64,000 nucleotides of DNA from Dastarcus helophoroides (lineage: Eukaryota > Arthropoda > Insecta > Coleoptera > Bothrideridae): assembly GCA_028583605.1 (NCBI GenBank), contig CM053333.1, positions 11,741,638-11,805,637 on the forward strand. Reading direction: 5' to 3'. Positions 12,001 through 24,400 of this stretch are shown piece by piece; positions within the stretch are counted from its first letter, which is position 1, and every line of letters starts with the position of its first letter. The notes beneath the pieces were generated by a model. It was not told the origin of the DNA, searched no databases, and was given only the letters and a program-made list of their open reading frames with translations. The position numbers and the translations under genes were made by a program.

Positions 12001-12270
12001 CAAGGAAAAGGCAAATTTTAATAAACAAGTTCAAATTTGCAGAATTAAAAAAAGCCGAAATTTTCTGAAAAAGACGAATTTCCAGAAATGGCGAAATTTC
12101 GGAAAAAAACGACGAACTTCTAAATAAAAATTGAAGTTTTGATAAAGTCATGTTTGAAGCAAGAAGTGGAATTTTATGGATAAATGCAAAATTAAAAAAA
12201 AATCAAATCTTGTAAAAATGAACTTTGAGAAAAAAATCGAAATTTCGAAAAAATATTTCAAGGAAAGAAT
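9060..12270. repeat. Degenerate short-motif repeat sea, A-strand orientation
   Basis: The same motif as at 640-2110 appears in the opposite orientation (gaaaaagtcgaaattttgag and variants). Spacing is irregular. A longer unit recurs: a segment with ccctacc/ccccaccgtga and gtcagaaaa.gtc.aatat is seen near 9885, 11845 and 13690, which suggests old large-unit duplication of about 1.9 kb. Open frames here are repeat translations. Confidence 0.7.
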
Positions 12271-12478
12271 GAATTTTGAAGTTGGAAAGAAAATGTATGG
12301 TCCCTCAGTTAAATACATAAATTTTCGGTTTGCTGCGTGAATTAGCCCTATTCTGGCTACGCAGCCATAGGCATAGCTAGAATTTTGAAGCTGGAAAGAA
12401 AATTTTTGGGCCCCTAGTTAAATATATAAATTTTCGGTTTGCTGTATGAACTAGCTCTCTTCTAGGTACGCCTAACTA
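12271..12478. repeat. Two tandem copies of a 109 bp unit
   Basis: gaattttgaag.tggaaag starts at 12271 and again at 12380. Both units continue with the shared block taaattttcggtttgctg and an agc..t.ttct.g.tacgc stretch. Confidence 0.75.
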
Positions 12479-12895
12479 GGATATAATCCTTAATATTAGG
12501 TGTAAAAGGTAATAAAACACGACGGTCTAAAATACTATTAAAGAAAAAAGTTAACAGAAATGAAAATTTATGTAATTAACTATCCAAAGTTACAAACAGT
12601 TTATGCAATTTCATGGTTTGTTGAATTGAAAGAGTTCGATATGTTTTGTTTTATATATAAACTCGATAATACATTATTTTATTTCTGCTAGCTGCTTAGT
12701 CAAAACAAAAACTAAAAAAAAGAGGGTCCCGCAAAAAAATCTAATTGGGGGTCACACTTATTGGATCCGGGCCTGAGATGTTACTAACTTCCAAAGAAGT
12801 GTTTTTATTGGTCATATGCCAAATACTAGAATTAACAAATGCACTTTTTTTGTTTTGTTTAGGTAGCTATGGACCCAGGTAATAAGTACGTATGA
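12479..12895. other. Intergenic stretch, nothing recognised
   Basis: AT-rich. The part around 12725-12780 (gggtcccgc, gggggtcacac, ggatccgggcc) looks like a decayed DNA-transposon end but cannot be assigned. Confidence 0.3.
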
Positions 12896-12897
12896 GG

Positions 12898-13070
12898 GAT
12901 GTAACGAATATTGGTTTTTCCACATTCGCGAATGCGAATGCGAATATTCATTTCCAACATTCGCGAATGCGAATGCGAATGCGAATGCGAATCGTGAATA
13001 CGAATGCGAGTGCGAATGCAAATGCGAATGCGAATGCGAATATTGCCCTTTGTGAACAAATTCGCAATTT
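12898..13070. repeat. GCGAAT hexamer repeat block 1
   Basis: It opens with gatgtaacgaatatt and runs through many gcgaat units with occasional variants. It is an inverted relative of the block at 17690-17870. The apparent open frames (Asn-Ala or His-Ser repeats) are translations of the hexamer. Confidence 0.85.
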
Positions 13071-14202
13071 ACAGAATAAATCGAGTTTGGGGAAAAACAA
13101 AACAGTTTCTAAGAATATTTCTAATTAGATTTTTATTTTCATTTAAAGTTTGACATAATCTCAAAATTTTCAACAAATATTTTTCTTTAAATTTTTTTTT
13201 ATTTTTATTTTAATACAATTATAGAAAAATAAACGAGTTTTGAGAACAAGTTGAATTTTTGATAAAAAAGTCGTAATGTAGAAAAGAAGACTTATAATAT
13301 TAAAAAGAAAAACGATTTTGGGATAAACTTGGAATTCTCAGGAAATCAAATTTAATATAAAAATCACACCATTTTTAAAAACGTGGAAAGTATCGAAATT
13401 TCGAGAAAAAGAAGATTTTTGGGATAAAAATCGAAAATTTCGAAAACTCAAACAAATTTTAAACAAAAAAAAAATTGAGAAAAATTCGACATTTTAAAAA
13501 AGTGATCGAATTTCGAGAAAGAAGTAATTTAGTAAAAATTCGAAACTTTTCCAGAGAGAATCAATTTTTTGTCAAAAATTCGAAAAAAGGACGAATTTTG
13601 AGAAAAATTTCAGGAAAATGTGGAAATTTCTCAACTTTATATATATTTTTTGACAGCTGTCTCAATTAATGACAAGCTTCTCCTTCCCTGCCCCACCGTG
13701 ACGACAGAAAATATCCATTATTGAGCTAAACATCGAAGTTTTCAAAAAATACTTTTCAAAATTTCCAGATAAATATTATTTTAAAAATTTTTACTTTTTT
13801 AACAAAAGATGTACCAAATTTTGAGAAAAAGGCGAACTTTGATAAATAAGTCGAAATTTGCAGAAGTACACATTTTTAAAAAGAAGTCGAAATTCTCAAA
13901 AAGTCGGATTTTAAAAATCACGAAATTTTGAAAAAGCACGACGAATTTTGAGACAAAAAATTAAAATTTTGAGAAAAGCAGATTTTTAAAAAGAAGTCGT
14001 ATTTAAAATAAATTCACAATGTCAAAAGAATTTTTTGGAAAAAAAGACGAATTTTGAGAAAAAGTCGAAATTTCTAGAAAACAAGGAAAGGATTAATCTT
14101 CAGAAAAAAATGAAAACTGGAATTTAAATAAAAATAGTTTTTATAAAGTGTGACTGGATAAATTACTGCATTAAGTTATTATCTTAATAAATGCTGTTCC
14201 CT
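13071..14202. repeat. Degenerate short-motif repeat sea, A-strand orientation
   Basis: It continues the gaaaaagtcgaaatttt-type repeat. The ccccaccgtgacgacagaaaatatcc segment near 13690 is another copy of the longer unit seen near 9885 and 11845. Confidence 0.65.
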
Positions 14203-14471
14203 TAAGGGCCTATGAATGCCAGTTTAAGAAACCCTGCCTTTGCAGTTCTTTTGTTATTTCAATAAATAATTTCCCGGGTTATTGCCAAATACATTCGCAA
14301 ATTTAGTGTTGTAACGAATATTCGCATTCGCCTTCGAATTCGCATTCGCGAATATTCGCATTCGCATTCGCAAGAAATTATGCGAATATATTTGGCAATA
14401 AGACGGGAAATTATTTATGAAATAACAATGCAACTGCTAAGGGTTTCCTAAACTAGGGTTCATGGACCCTT
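14203..14471. mobile_element. hAT-like foldback element with a GCGAAT core
   Basis: The left arm (14203-14300) and right arm (about 14372-14471) are inverted repeats of roughly 95 bases; shared blocks include aaataatttccc, ttattgccaaata and gaaaccct. The ends (agggtttcctaaact, ggttcatggaccctt) resemble hAT-type termini. Between the arms lies gtaacgaatattcgcattcg, the same hexamer family as at 12898 and 17690. Confidence 0.7.
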
Positions 14472-15510
14472 GAGAGATCCATGTCATGAGTGTTGGGGGC
14501 CCATGGGTAGTGTAGCCAACAACATTTTTGAAGAGAATAACTAATCCAGTAAATTATCTAATCCCACCTCATAAAAAGTATTTTTAAATTCCCTTGTTTT
14601 TTTTTCCTTTTAGCTAGCTACAATATGGCAGGGTGGGATGCTTGCTCCCCCCTGGTTTATACCCCCAACCGAAAACTTATTTTCCCAACTGCGGGAGCCT
14701 TTTCAATAAATTTTTATTTTGTAATGAATATTAGTCCTTTCCCTGAGATTTCGACATTTTTTCGAAATTTCCACTTTTTTTTCAAAATCCGCATTTTTTC
14801 ACAAAATTCTCTTTTTTCATTCATTCTAAAGTTCGACTTCTTATATCAAAATACGACTTCTTAAAATTTAGAATTTTTATCTCAAAATTCGTCGTTTTGT
14901 TTTTCAGAATTTCGTTATTTCTCAAAATTCATCTTTTTTTTGAAAATTTCGACTTAATTTAAATTCATCTTTTTGAAAAACTTGACTTGTTCATCAAACT
15001 TCGCCTTTTTCTGGGGAATTTTTGAAAAACTTTGAATTTTTGTTAAGAAACCAAAACTTCTAGAAATTTCAAATTCCAACTTGTTTCTCAAAATTTCACA
15101 TTTTATCTCAATAGTGGATATTTTCTGATGTCACAGTTGGGGAGAGAAGGGTTAAAAAATAAATATTCAGTCAAGAAATGTCGACTCTTTTTCTTGATAT
15201 TTTGACTTTTTTCTGAAAGTTTCCCCAAAATTCGCCATTTTTTCGAAATTTCGACATTTGACTTTCTCTGAAAAATTTTGACTTCTTACGAAATTTCGAC
15301 GTTTTTCTGAAAATGTCGATCTTTTTCTCAAAATGTCAATCTTTTCCTCGAAATTTTGATATTTTTTTCGAAATTTGGATTCTAGAAACTTGTGATTTTT
15401 ATTTCAAAAAAATCGTTTCTCTAGATTTTGACATTTTTTAAGCAAGTTTTTTCAAAAAGTCAGGTTTTTATAATTAAATTTGATTTCCTGAAAATTCCAG
15501 TTTTATACCA
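14472..15510. repeat. Short unique DNA then degenerate repeat, T-strand orientation
   Basis: 14472-14700 is weakly distinct (a gtgttgggggcccatgggta stretch, possibly transposon-derived). From about 14750 the T-strand form of the aaatttcgac repeat resumes. Confidence 0.55.
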
Positions 15511-15514
15511 AAAT

Positions 15515-17145
15515 TCTTCTCTTCGTTCCTCTTCTCTTCCCATCTCTTCTCTTCCTATCTCTCCTCTTTCCATTTCTTCTCTAACCATCCCTTCTCTAAC
15601 CACCCCTTCTCTTCCTATCTCATCTCTTTCCATCTCTTCTTTTCTCTTCCCATTATTTCTCTTCTCTTTCCTTTCTTCCTTTTTCTTCTCTTCTTATTTT
15701 TCTTTTACCATCTCTTTTCTTCCCATCGCTTCTTTTCTCTTACCTTCCCATCTCTTCTCTTCGTATCTCTACTCTTTCCATCTCTTCTCTTCCCTTCTTT
15801 TCCCATTTCTTCTCTTTCATATCTTCTCTTTCTATCTCTTCTCTACCAATCCTTCTCTTTCATCTCTTCTCTTCCCATTTTTTCTCTTTTTATCTATTTT
15901 TTCCCATATCTTCTTTTCCTATCTCTTTTTTTCTCTTCTCTTCCGATCTCTTCTCTTCCTATCTTTTCTCTTCCTATCTCTCCTCTTCCCATTTCTTCTC
16001 TAACCATCTCTCTTCTAACCACCTCTTCTCTTCCTATCTCTTCTCTTTATATCTCTTCTTTTCTCTTCCCATTACTTATCTTCTCTTCTCTTTTCTTCCT
16101 TTCTCTTCTCTTCTCATTTTTTTCTTTCCATATTTTCTCTTCCCATTTCTTCTCTTCCTATATCTTCTCTTTTCATTTCTTCTCTTCCCATCTTTTATCT
16201 TTTCATCTCTTCTTTTCCCATCTCTTTCTTTTCATCTGTTTTTTTCTCTTACCTTCCCATCTCTTCTCTTCCTATCTCTTCTCTTTCCATCTCTTCTCTT
16301 CCCATTACTTTCTCTTCCCTTCTTTTCCCAGTTCTTCTCTTTCCATATCTTCTCTTCCTATCTCTTCTCTACCAAACCTTCTCTTTCATCTCTTTTGGTC
16401 TTATCTTTTCTCTTTTTATCTATTTTTTCCCATCTCTTCTCTTTCTATCTTTTTTTTCTCTTCTTTTCCGACCTCTTCTCTTTCCATCTTTTCTCTTCCT
16501 ATCTCTCCTCTTCCCATTTCTTCTCTAACCATCTCTTCTCTAACCACCTCTTCTCTTATTATCTCTTGTCTTTCTATCTCTTCTTTTTTCTTCCCATTAC
16601 TTCTTTTCTCGTTTTTCTTTTTCCATCTCTTCTCTTCCCATTTCATCTCTTCCTATCTCTTCTCTTTTCATCTCTTCTCTTCCCATCTTTTCTCTTTTCA
16701 TCCCTTCTTTTTCCATCTCTTCTCTTCCCATCTCTTCTTTTTTTTTACCTTCCCATCTCTTCTCTTCCTATCTCTTCTCTTTGCATCTATTCTCTTCCCA
16801 TTACTTTCTGTTCCCTTCTTTTCCCATTTCTTCTCTTTCCATATCTTCTTTTCCTATCTCTTCTCTACCACTCCTTCTCTTTCATCTCTTCTCTTCCCAT
16901 CTTTTCTATTTTTATCTGTTTTTTTCCATCTCTTCTCTTCCCATCTCTTCTTTTCTCTTCTCTTCCGATCTTTTCTCTTCCTGTCTTTTCTCTTCCTATC
17001 TCTTCTTTTCTCTTCCAGTTTTTTCTTTTCCCATCTCTTATCTTCCTTTTTCTTCTCTTCCCATCTCTTCTTTTCCCATCTCTTCTCTTCCCATCTCTTC
17101 TTTTCCCATCTCTTCTCCTCCCATCTATTCTCTTCTTATTATAAG
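15515..17145 (+). repeat. 1.6 kb polypyrimidine minisatellite (TCTTCTCTTCCCATC type)
   Basis: This long, nearly pure C/T tract is on the plus strand and is made of drifting units such as tctcttctcttcccatc and tctcttctcttcctatc, with sub-blocks such as ctaaccatct repeated at 15580, 16000 and 16525. Larger blocks of about 430-500 bases recur. The open frames of 191 and 249 codons are Ser/Leu/Phe/Pro translations of the tract and not genes. Confidence 0.9.
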
Positions 17146-17690
17146 TCGAAGCTACTAATGTATTTCAAAAACAAGTTGGAAGTGTCGTTTTGATTTTTTT
17201 AATGTCGATTTAAACATTTAAAAACACAAAACTGTATTTAATTTATCTTTCATTTTTCTAACGAAGCGTCTTTTTCTAAATTACGACTTTATACTCAAAA
17301 TTTCACTTTTTTCTCTTATAAAATTTTAAATCTTTTATAAAAATTTCAGCGTTTTTTCGAAATTTTGAGTGTCTGGAAATTTCAACCTGTTTCTTAAAAT
17401 TCGCCTTATTCTTAAAATTTCGATCAAATTTCTACTTAAAATTGAGCTTTTTAACCAAAATTCGGGTTTTTCTTAAAATTTATTTATTTTTTAAAAATTG
17501 GATATAAATTGTAATAAAAACATAAAAATTTTGAGAATAGTAATTTTACGAAATTTAGAGAAAAATATTACTTCTAAATTACGAGATGATGTCAAAATTT
17601 AAATAAAAATAAAAACTGTATGAGAAATATTTTTATTCTGGAAAAGTTTCTCACAAAATTCCGTGGTAGTGAAACAGCCAACATTCGTAT
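17146..17690. repeat. Degenerate short-motif repeat
   Basis: Mixed T- and A-strand variants of the aaatttcgac repeat. No gene is seen. Confidence 0.55.
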
Positions 17691-17870
17691 TCGCATTCGC
17701 ATTTGCATTTCCGAATGTTTGAAATAAATATTCGCATTCGCATTCGCGAATATGGGAAAACCAACATTCGTTACATTCCTATTCGCAATATATTCGCATA
17801 ATTTCCTGCGAATGCGAATATTGAAAAACATGCGAATATTCGCGAATGCGAATATTCGTTACATCAGTAG
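17690..17870. repeat. GCGAAT hexamer repeat block 3 (inverted)
   Basis: It reads attcgcattcgc on the plus strand and ends with gcgaatattcgttacatc. Its reverse complement matches block 1 over its non-hexamer parts too (gtaacgaat.ttggttttccca), so it is an inverted copy of the same element and not independent slippage. Confidence 0.8.
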
Positions 17871-18084
17871 TACGTGATACACATTTCATTTTCTTCCCAT
17901 ACAATTCTCGTTTGATAGTCTACGAAAGCCGATGGACATCCGCGTGTGTTAAACAAACGTATCTCTGTATTATTTAACGCGGAAAATGGCAGACCGAGTG
18001 CATAGCTTATTTTGCAAAAGAATAAAAAACAGAGACAGCCATGGATTTGATTAGCGAATGTTATTAAAAGGGCGTTATTCAATT

Positions 18085-18230
18085 GTTTCAGTGCACGTGG
18101 TGCGCGCGCAGGGGGTGGGAGTTGAGCGTAACTAGCGGAAAAGAGTGGGGCGTTCATTCCTGTCAGTTTCATTCGGGTTGTTGTGCGATGTGTATTTGAA
18201 ACTTCCGCGAAAATACGGTTTTTTTTTTGA
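18085..18230 (+). promoter_or_regulatory. Possible promoter / 5' UTR of the second gene
   Basis: This is one of the few G/C-richer patches in the window (ggtgcgcgcgcagggggtgg). It is followed by TCAGTTTC at 18163-18170, which matches the arthropod initiator consensus, about 200 bases upstream of the first coding exon. No clear downstream element is seen. Position and composition are the main support. Confidence 0.35.
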
Positions 18231-18362
18231 GATATCTATGGTGACATTGTTAATTAACTGGTATGGCACTAGAATTACAGAGAAATTAATTAAATCAAAA
18301 ATATGTTGGAGAAATTTTTTCTTAAGAGGGGGGTATTTAGTGATGATTTTTGAATTTCAGCT

Positions 18363-18479
18363 ATGGAAAATTCGGGGTACCCGAATACTGCCCATTTGAA
18401 TTCTCCTGCTTTGGTGGTTTTTTCTCAAGCTGGGGGATTGCAAGATGCACTGCGTATTCAAAGACCGTTTAATCCACAG
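18363..18479 (+). CDS. First coding exon of the unidentified gene
   Basis: An acceptor-like tttttgaatttcag ends at 18360, suggesting an upstream non-coding exon, and ATG follows two bases later. It encodes 39 codons (MENSGYPNTAHLNSPALVVF and on to RIQRPFNPQ). The donor CAG|gtgagt at 18480 is a near-perfect consensus. The alternative is that transcription starts just upstream with no 5' intron. Confidence 0.6.
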
Positions 18480-21400
18480 GTGAGTTGTAAATTAGATGTC
18501 CTTTGAATTTAAAACGGTTTAATATTTCTTTGAAATGAGACATGAACAAATGAATTTTCGGGAAATAAAATATCAGGTTCCAATTGTTTGAAGTCATTGA
18601 GAATTTGATACTAGGACAATGACTCAAAACATAAAGTTAAATACTTTCCGCTTTGTGTGTGTAAATGGATTAGAACTATTGAATAATTAATATTTTAAAT
18701 AATATAACAATATTTCTATAAAAATAATCAAGTATTGTTACTTAGATTGTTTTGTAATGTAAAATAATTATTTTTGTTATTTATGACTGACATTTTAAGC
18801 TTAAAAACCTATAAATATTTTTTTATGTTATGTTCAAGTAATTTAAAACAACTAATTACGCGAAACACCATATAATCATCAGCGGAGTAGCTTCCACGAG
18901 ATAATAGAACGTTAATGACAAATTGTTATTAGTTTTAAAAATTCAGCGTGCTACTATGGATACTGTAATTATCTGTTATTTTCATTATAATACATCTCCG
19001 GGAGAAAATTTTACTGTGTCTCTCTGTGGATGAATTACATCATCTTTGTTTTCGTAGTACACGAGTTTCATTCAATGTCTTGCACGAAAAATGTGTCACG
19101 ATTTAATACCGCAACATTCAGAATATTCAGACTGCGGCTTTCGCCACCCAAATACTAAGAACCATAAATTCCCGATTTGATTCAGATAACACGTTTTATA
19201 TAGGACTTATTAGGACAGAAATAAAAAACAGACAAAAATTAGAAATCAAGTTTAGTTACTCCAACTTCTTTTTTTTTTCATTATTACGAGAACATCGCTT
19301 CAAATATTTTTTGTAGAGGTATTTTGGAGCAATTAATTTGGCTTGATAAGTTTTTATAATTATTTTTGATAGTTTTGCTACCAAAGGAAAAAAATAGTAT
19401 ACAATGTGAACACCCAAATGGAATAAATTCCGTATTTCAGTTATTCTACAAATCAGTTAATTGTAGTTTTATTTTTAGATCCATGCAGGACACTTTCCTT
19501 TTAATAAACGGACTCTTGAATCAGTCAAAACCTATTTTTTTATTAGGTTATTATTTTCGAAGCTCTTCAGAAGTTTGAATACCAATAGCTACATTTCTAA
19601 CTTGAAAACTAATGGCATTTCCCATACTTGGTTCCTTAGAAAATGACTTTCTAAAAATGTTGATACAACGGACTATTATTGATAGGCGGAAGTCCAATAA
19701 TCGATTTCCATGTTTCCAACTTCCATATAAAATTTCATTGCCTATTTAACCCTCTTTGGGGATGAATTTTCAAAAATCCTTTCTTGGTGCTCATGTACGT
19801 TATATAGCAGACTAATGTCCAAAATTTTATGTTTCTAGAGCTATACCACCAGGGCCTTGCCGTGCTATGATGCAAAGGAGCAAGCGCATCAGGCGGCACC
19901 GTAAGGGGGCAGCATAAGCAGCTAAATCAAAATGAAATTTGAGCGATTCAATTATTAAAAATTTTTACCCATCGGGGTCAGCAAATGGTGTTCTGACTGC
20001 TGCTCTGAATTTTAATGTTTTCTATTAATTCATAACTTTTTTTATAACTTTTGTTAAAAGTTTTAGCTAAAAATTAAATAATATGCCAAAATGTATAAAA
20101 ACAATTTCAAAATTACAAAATAAAATTATACGTTATCTGAAAAAGTGACAACCCTTTACGGACAAAATTTCGCATTTAAATTCGCCATTTTGCTAAAATA
20201 ATTCAAGATTTAAATAAGATGGAAATTAATGTATCCAAAATCAAAAATGTGCAAAAAAATCTTCTCGAAACTATTAAAAAAAGTCGACATAAAAAAAGGT
20301 GGACAATTAAGTCTCAATTTCGCAAATAGAAGAAGAAAAAAAAAGGTCGTTTGAGGAAAATCGAGAAAAAAAAGTTAAATACAGTAAACTCTAACTTAGC
20401 GGACACCTCTAATGAACGAACACCTCTATTAAACGGACAGTTTTTCATAGTCTGAAATTGTATCATAGAAAATTCCATACAATAGAATCTCTGTTGAATG
20501 GACTCTCTGTTGGGCGGACGCGGATACGTATTTCTACACACAACATGCAAATGTTCTCTCTTAACCGGACACCACAAAATTATACGCAATGTTGCATTGA
20601 CAGGATATTTCACTCAAACATATTGAAAGAAAAAAGTAAATTCGCCAAAGAATATCTTCGACGTAAACCAGTTCTCCATCGAAGCTTCACTTGAAAAATG
20701 GAAAAGTAATTACATATTTTTAATTTTAAAATAAATGAGCAGGAGTTAAAAAAAAGTCTTGTTTTGCAGTTTAATTTCGATTTTTTTTTCGATACTTTGA
20801 ATTTTAAGCAATCGAGTTTTTTAGGAATTTCGACTATTTTTTCATAATTTCCAATTTGACGTTTTAATTTTTTTAGTTCGAATTTTAACTCAAAAGAGGA
20901 AAATTAAAATTAAAAATAAACAGAAAACAAAATTTCTTATCAAAATAAAAAAAAAACTAATGTAATTTGAAAATTAACAAAATTTCAACTTGATTTTTCA
21001 TAAAAAAATTGAGGCCGGATATTAAGATATGTTATAAACATTCCGTATTTAGACAAAATTTTTAAGCTCAGAAATATTTCCACTTCCAAGATTTTCTTAA
21101 CTTTCGGTGTCAAAACTCGAATTTCTTTTTTATAAATTTTGGGTGTCTCTCGAAGTTTGAATTTTTGTTTTCAGTTTGAAGTTTAAGCTTGAAATCTTAA
21201 GTTTTTTTATAAATTTTAGTTTGAAATCAAAATTTAAAATGAAAATATCAAATTTTCGAAAATTCCGAATGAAAAAGTCATAATTTTGAAAAAAGTTTTA
21301 TCTATTTTAAAAAAATCCCAAGATTTCGAGTTTAGATTCCAAAATCTTCGCTTCAGTTTATAAATTGAGGCTTTAATTAAAATCAAAATTTCTAGAGAAT

Positions 21401-24400
21401 ATATTTTAATGTTCACTTTGAGGCAAAATTTCAACTTTATAGGCTAAATATCTGAAGAACATTTTTTAGAAAACTTCAACAGTCGTCCTTACGCATTTTT
21501 TCTGGATTTGGATTTTAATCACAAATTTTCGACCTTAAAGTCACATTTAAACAATTACAAATGTCAAGATTTATCTTGAAGTTTAAAAAAATGTGAAGAT
21601 ATATAAAAAAAAACAATAGAAATTTTGTAATATTGATTGTTTTATAAAAATTTTGATTTGAACATTCGAAGTTTTGAGGGAAAAAATTAAAATTTTCAGA
21701 TTGAACTTGTGTCAGCCTGTTTTAAACATTTTGACTTTTTTACACGTTTTTAGAAATTTCACTATTTTTACTCTTTTTCTCAAAATTTTGATTTGAAAGT
21801 TTACAACTTAATTTCTTAGCGTTAAAAATGTTGAGTATTAATTTGAAATTTCGATTTCGAAATTTTGAATTTTCTTCGAACTGTAAACTTTTAAATTTAA
21901 ATCACCAAATTTGAACATGAAGTGAAAAAAAAAGAAATTCCAAGTTCCAAGACATTTCTGAGGTCTGGTGTCTGAAAAAACGGAAATAATAAGTAAGCAA
22001 ACAAATTGTGGTTATTATGTCTCATGAACGGTCACCTCCGATATGCGGACATATTTTGGCAGTCCCGAAGATTTCACTGTACAACATTATTAGAAAAAAG
22101 CAAAATTTTGAGAAATTGATATTCATAAAAAAAAAACAAAATAAAAATTTGTTAGTTTTTTATAAATGTACAGTCTTTTTTCGAAATTTTCTTTTTTTCT
22201 CAAAATTCTGAGTTAACATTTTAAAATTCTTATTATTTTCGAAAGTAACTAGAAATTTCGAAAAAATATCGAAATTTGAAAAATTTCGAAATTTTGAGAA
22301 CATAGTCAAAGTCAAAAATTCAAATTTAAAGTCTAAATTTCAAGAGAAACCTGAACATTAAAACCGAAAAATTAAAATCTGAAGAAAAAATCAAATTAAA
22401 AAAAAGTACGTAATTCATAAATAATATCAAACTGAAAAATAAATTGCATTTATTACAAAAGGCGTTTTCCAAAATTTCGAGAAAAAAGTCTATATGTTAA
22501 TATTAAAGTCAAAATTTTAGATAAACATGTAAAAACCAAGCGCGAACTTTTTATTTTCAGGAAATATTTCCCGAAAAAGCCAAAATTTTAAGTTTCTAGT
22601 GGAAATTTTAGGAAAAACGTGGTCATCGGAACTGAAAAGTCGAAATTCGTTGAAAATAAAATGCGCAGCCTATGAGTTGTTCCAGATTTTTCATTTTTAT
22701 ATCAAAACTCATCTTTTATAAAATTTTAATTTTTTTGCCAAATTTATTTGAAACTTTAATTTTATTCTCAAAGGCGACCTTTTTGTTTAACTTTTTCTCA
22801 AAACCCGAGATTCTCTTACACTTTTTCTAAATATCAACATCCTCTAGAAATTATAATTATTGTTAAAATTTCGACTTTTTTTCAAAATTTGTCTTTTTCA
22901 AAGTTTGCATTTTTTTAAAGATGCATTTTATTAAAAATTCACTCATTTCTAAAAGTCCCAATTTCGAAAATATTCGTTTTGTTTCTTATATTTTGTCATT
23001 CTTCCAAAATTTTCCTTAAAATTCGTCTTTTTTCGAAAAGTCGACTTTTTTTATAGAATCTTTTTTTTAAATACTTCAATATAATCTTCAATAATTGAAA
23101 TACAAATCTTCTGAAACCAAGAAAGATTAAAAAACATAACAGAGGATTTTTAACAGAGATGAGTGGCCCAAAGGCTCATCTCTGTTAAAAATAGTTAAGG
23201 TTGATAGATGAGCAATTTTGACACGATGTGTATGATTAGATGCACGTTCGGATGCTGTCGAACATGCACGAAGTGAATATTCTTAGTATACAAGGGTTAA
23301 TTTTAGGATTAGGTATTAGTATCTCTCCGAAGATGACAGCTCGGCTATCGAAACGCCTTAGACCAACCTCTGTTGTGTTTTTTAATCTTTTTGTGTTGCA
23401 GAGGACAAGATTTGTATCTTAAATTTTGAAGATAACCAAGGACCAGTTCGTTTCACCAAAAAAAAATCGTCCTTTTTTCAAAATTTCTTTACTCCCAAAA
23501 TTACACTTTTTTCTCACAAATTGGTCTTTTTTAATGGAAAATCCAACCTAGGTATTATTCAAAATGTTGCCCTTTTACTAAAAAAAATCTACTTCTTACG
23601 AATTTGCGTTTTTTTTTCTTTATTTTTCTGAAAGTGCCGCCTTACATCTCAAAATTTGACATTTTCTGTTTCGTAATTTCCACTTTGTCCACGACATTTG
23701 TTTTTTCTCGAAATTTCGTCTTTTTTCCGGGAATTGGATCTAAATTTTATTAAAAAAAATTCTCAATATTTAATCTTTGTGTTTTTTCGACCTTTGACTC
23801 AAAATTCGTCTTTTATCGAAATTTGAATTATTTTTCAAAATTTGACTTTCTTCTGTTGAGCTTTTACTAAAAAAAACTCGACTTCATACGAATTTGTCTT
23901 TTTTCTTTATTTTTTTGAAAGTGTCGACTTTCATCTCAAAATTTTACATTTTCTATTTCAAAATTTCGACTTTGTCCACGAGTTTTTTTTTCTCGAAATT
24001 TCGTCTTTTTTTTCGGAAATTTGATCCAAATTTTATAAAAAAAAATTCTCAAAATTTAATCTTTGTGTTTTTTTCGACCTTTGACTCAAAATTAGTCTTT
24101 TATCGAAATTTGAATTGTTTTTCAAAATTTGATTTTCTTTTGTTGACCTTTTACTAAAAAAAGCCCGACTTCTTAGAAATTTGTCTTTTTTTCTATATTT
24201 TTCTGAAAGTGCCGACTTTCATCTCAAAATTTGACATTTTCTGTTTCGAAATTTCCACTTTGTCCACGACATTTGGTTTTCCTCGAAATTTCGTCCTTTT
24301 TCCGGGAATTGGATCCAAATTTTATCTAGAAAAATTTCTCAAAATTTAATCTTCGTGTTTTTTTTGACCTTTGACCCAAAATTCGTTTTTTATCGAAATT

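Noticed and set aside
12812..13128. Open frames with Asn-Ala, His-Ser or Arg-Ile repeats
   Set aside because: These are the hexamer GCGAAT read in three frames on both strands.
16395..17144. A 249-codon open frame (and 191 codons at 15428-16003)
   Set aside because: Both are translations of the polypyrimidine minisatellite; Ser/Leu/Phe/Pro only, and open because the tract has almost no A-starting stop codons.
20391..22085. A single 1.7 kb Tigger element
   Set aside because: The two ends face each other, but their sequences differ beyond the first bases and no transposase trace is found between; kept as separate fragments.
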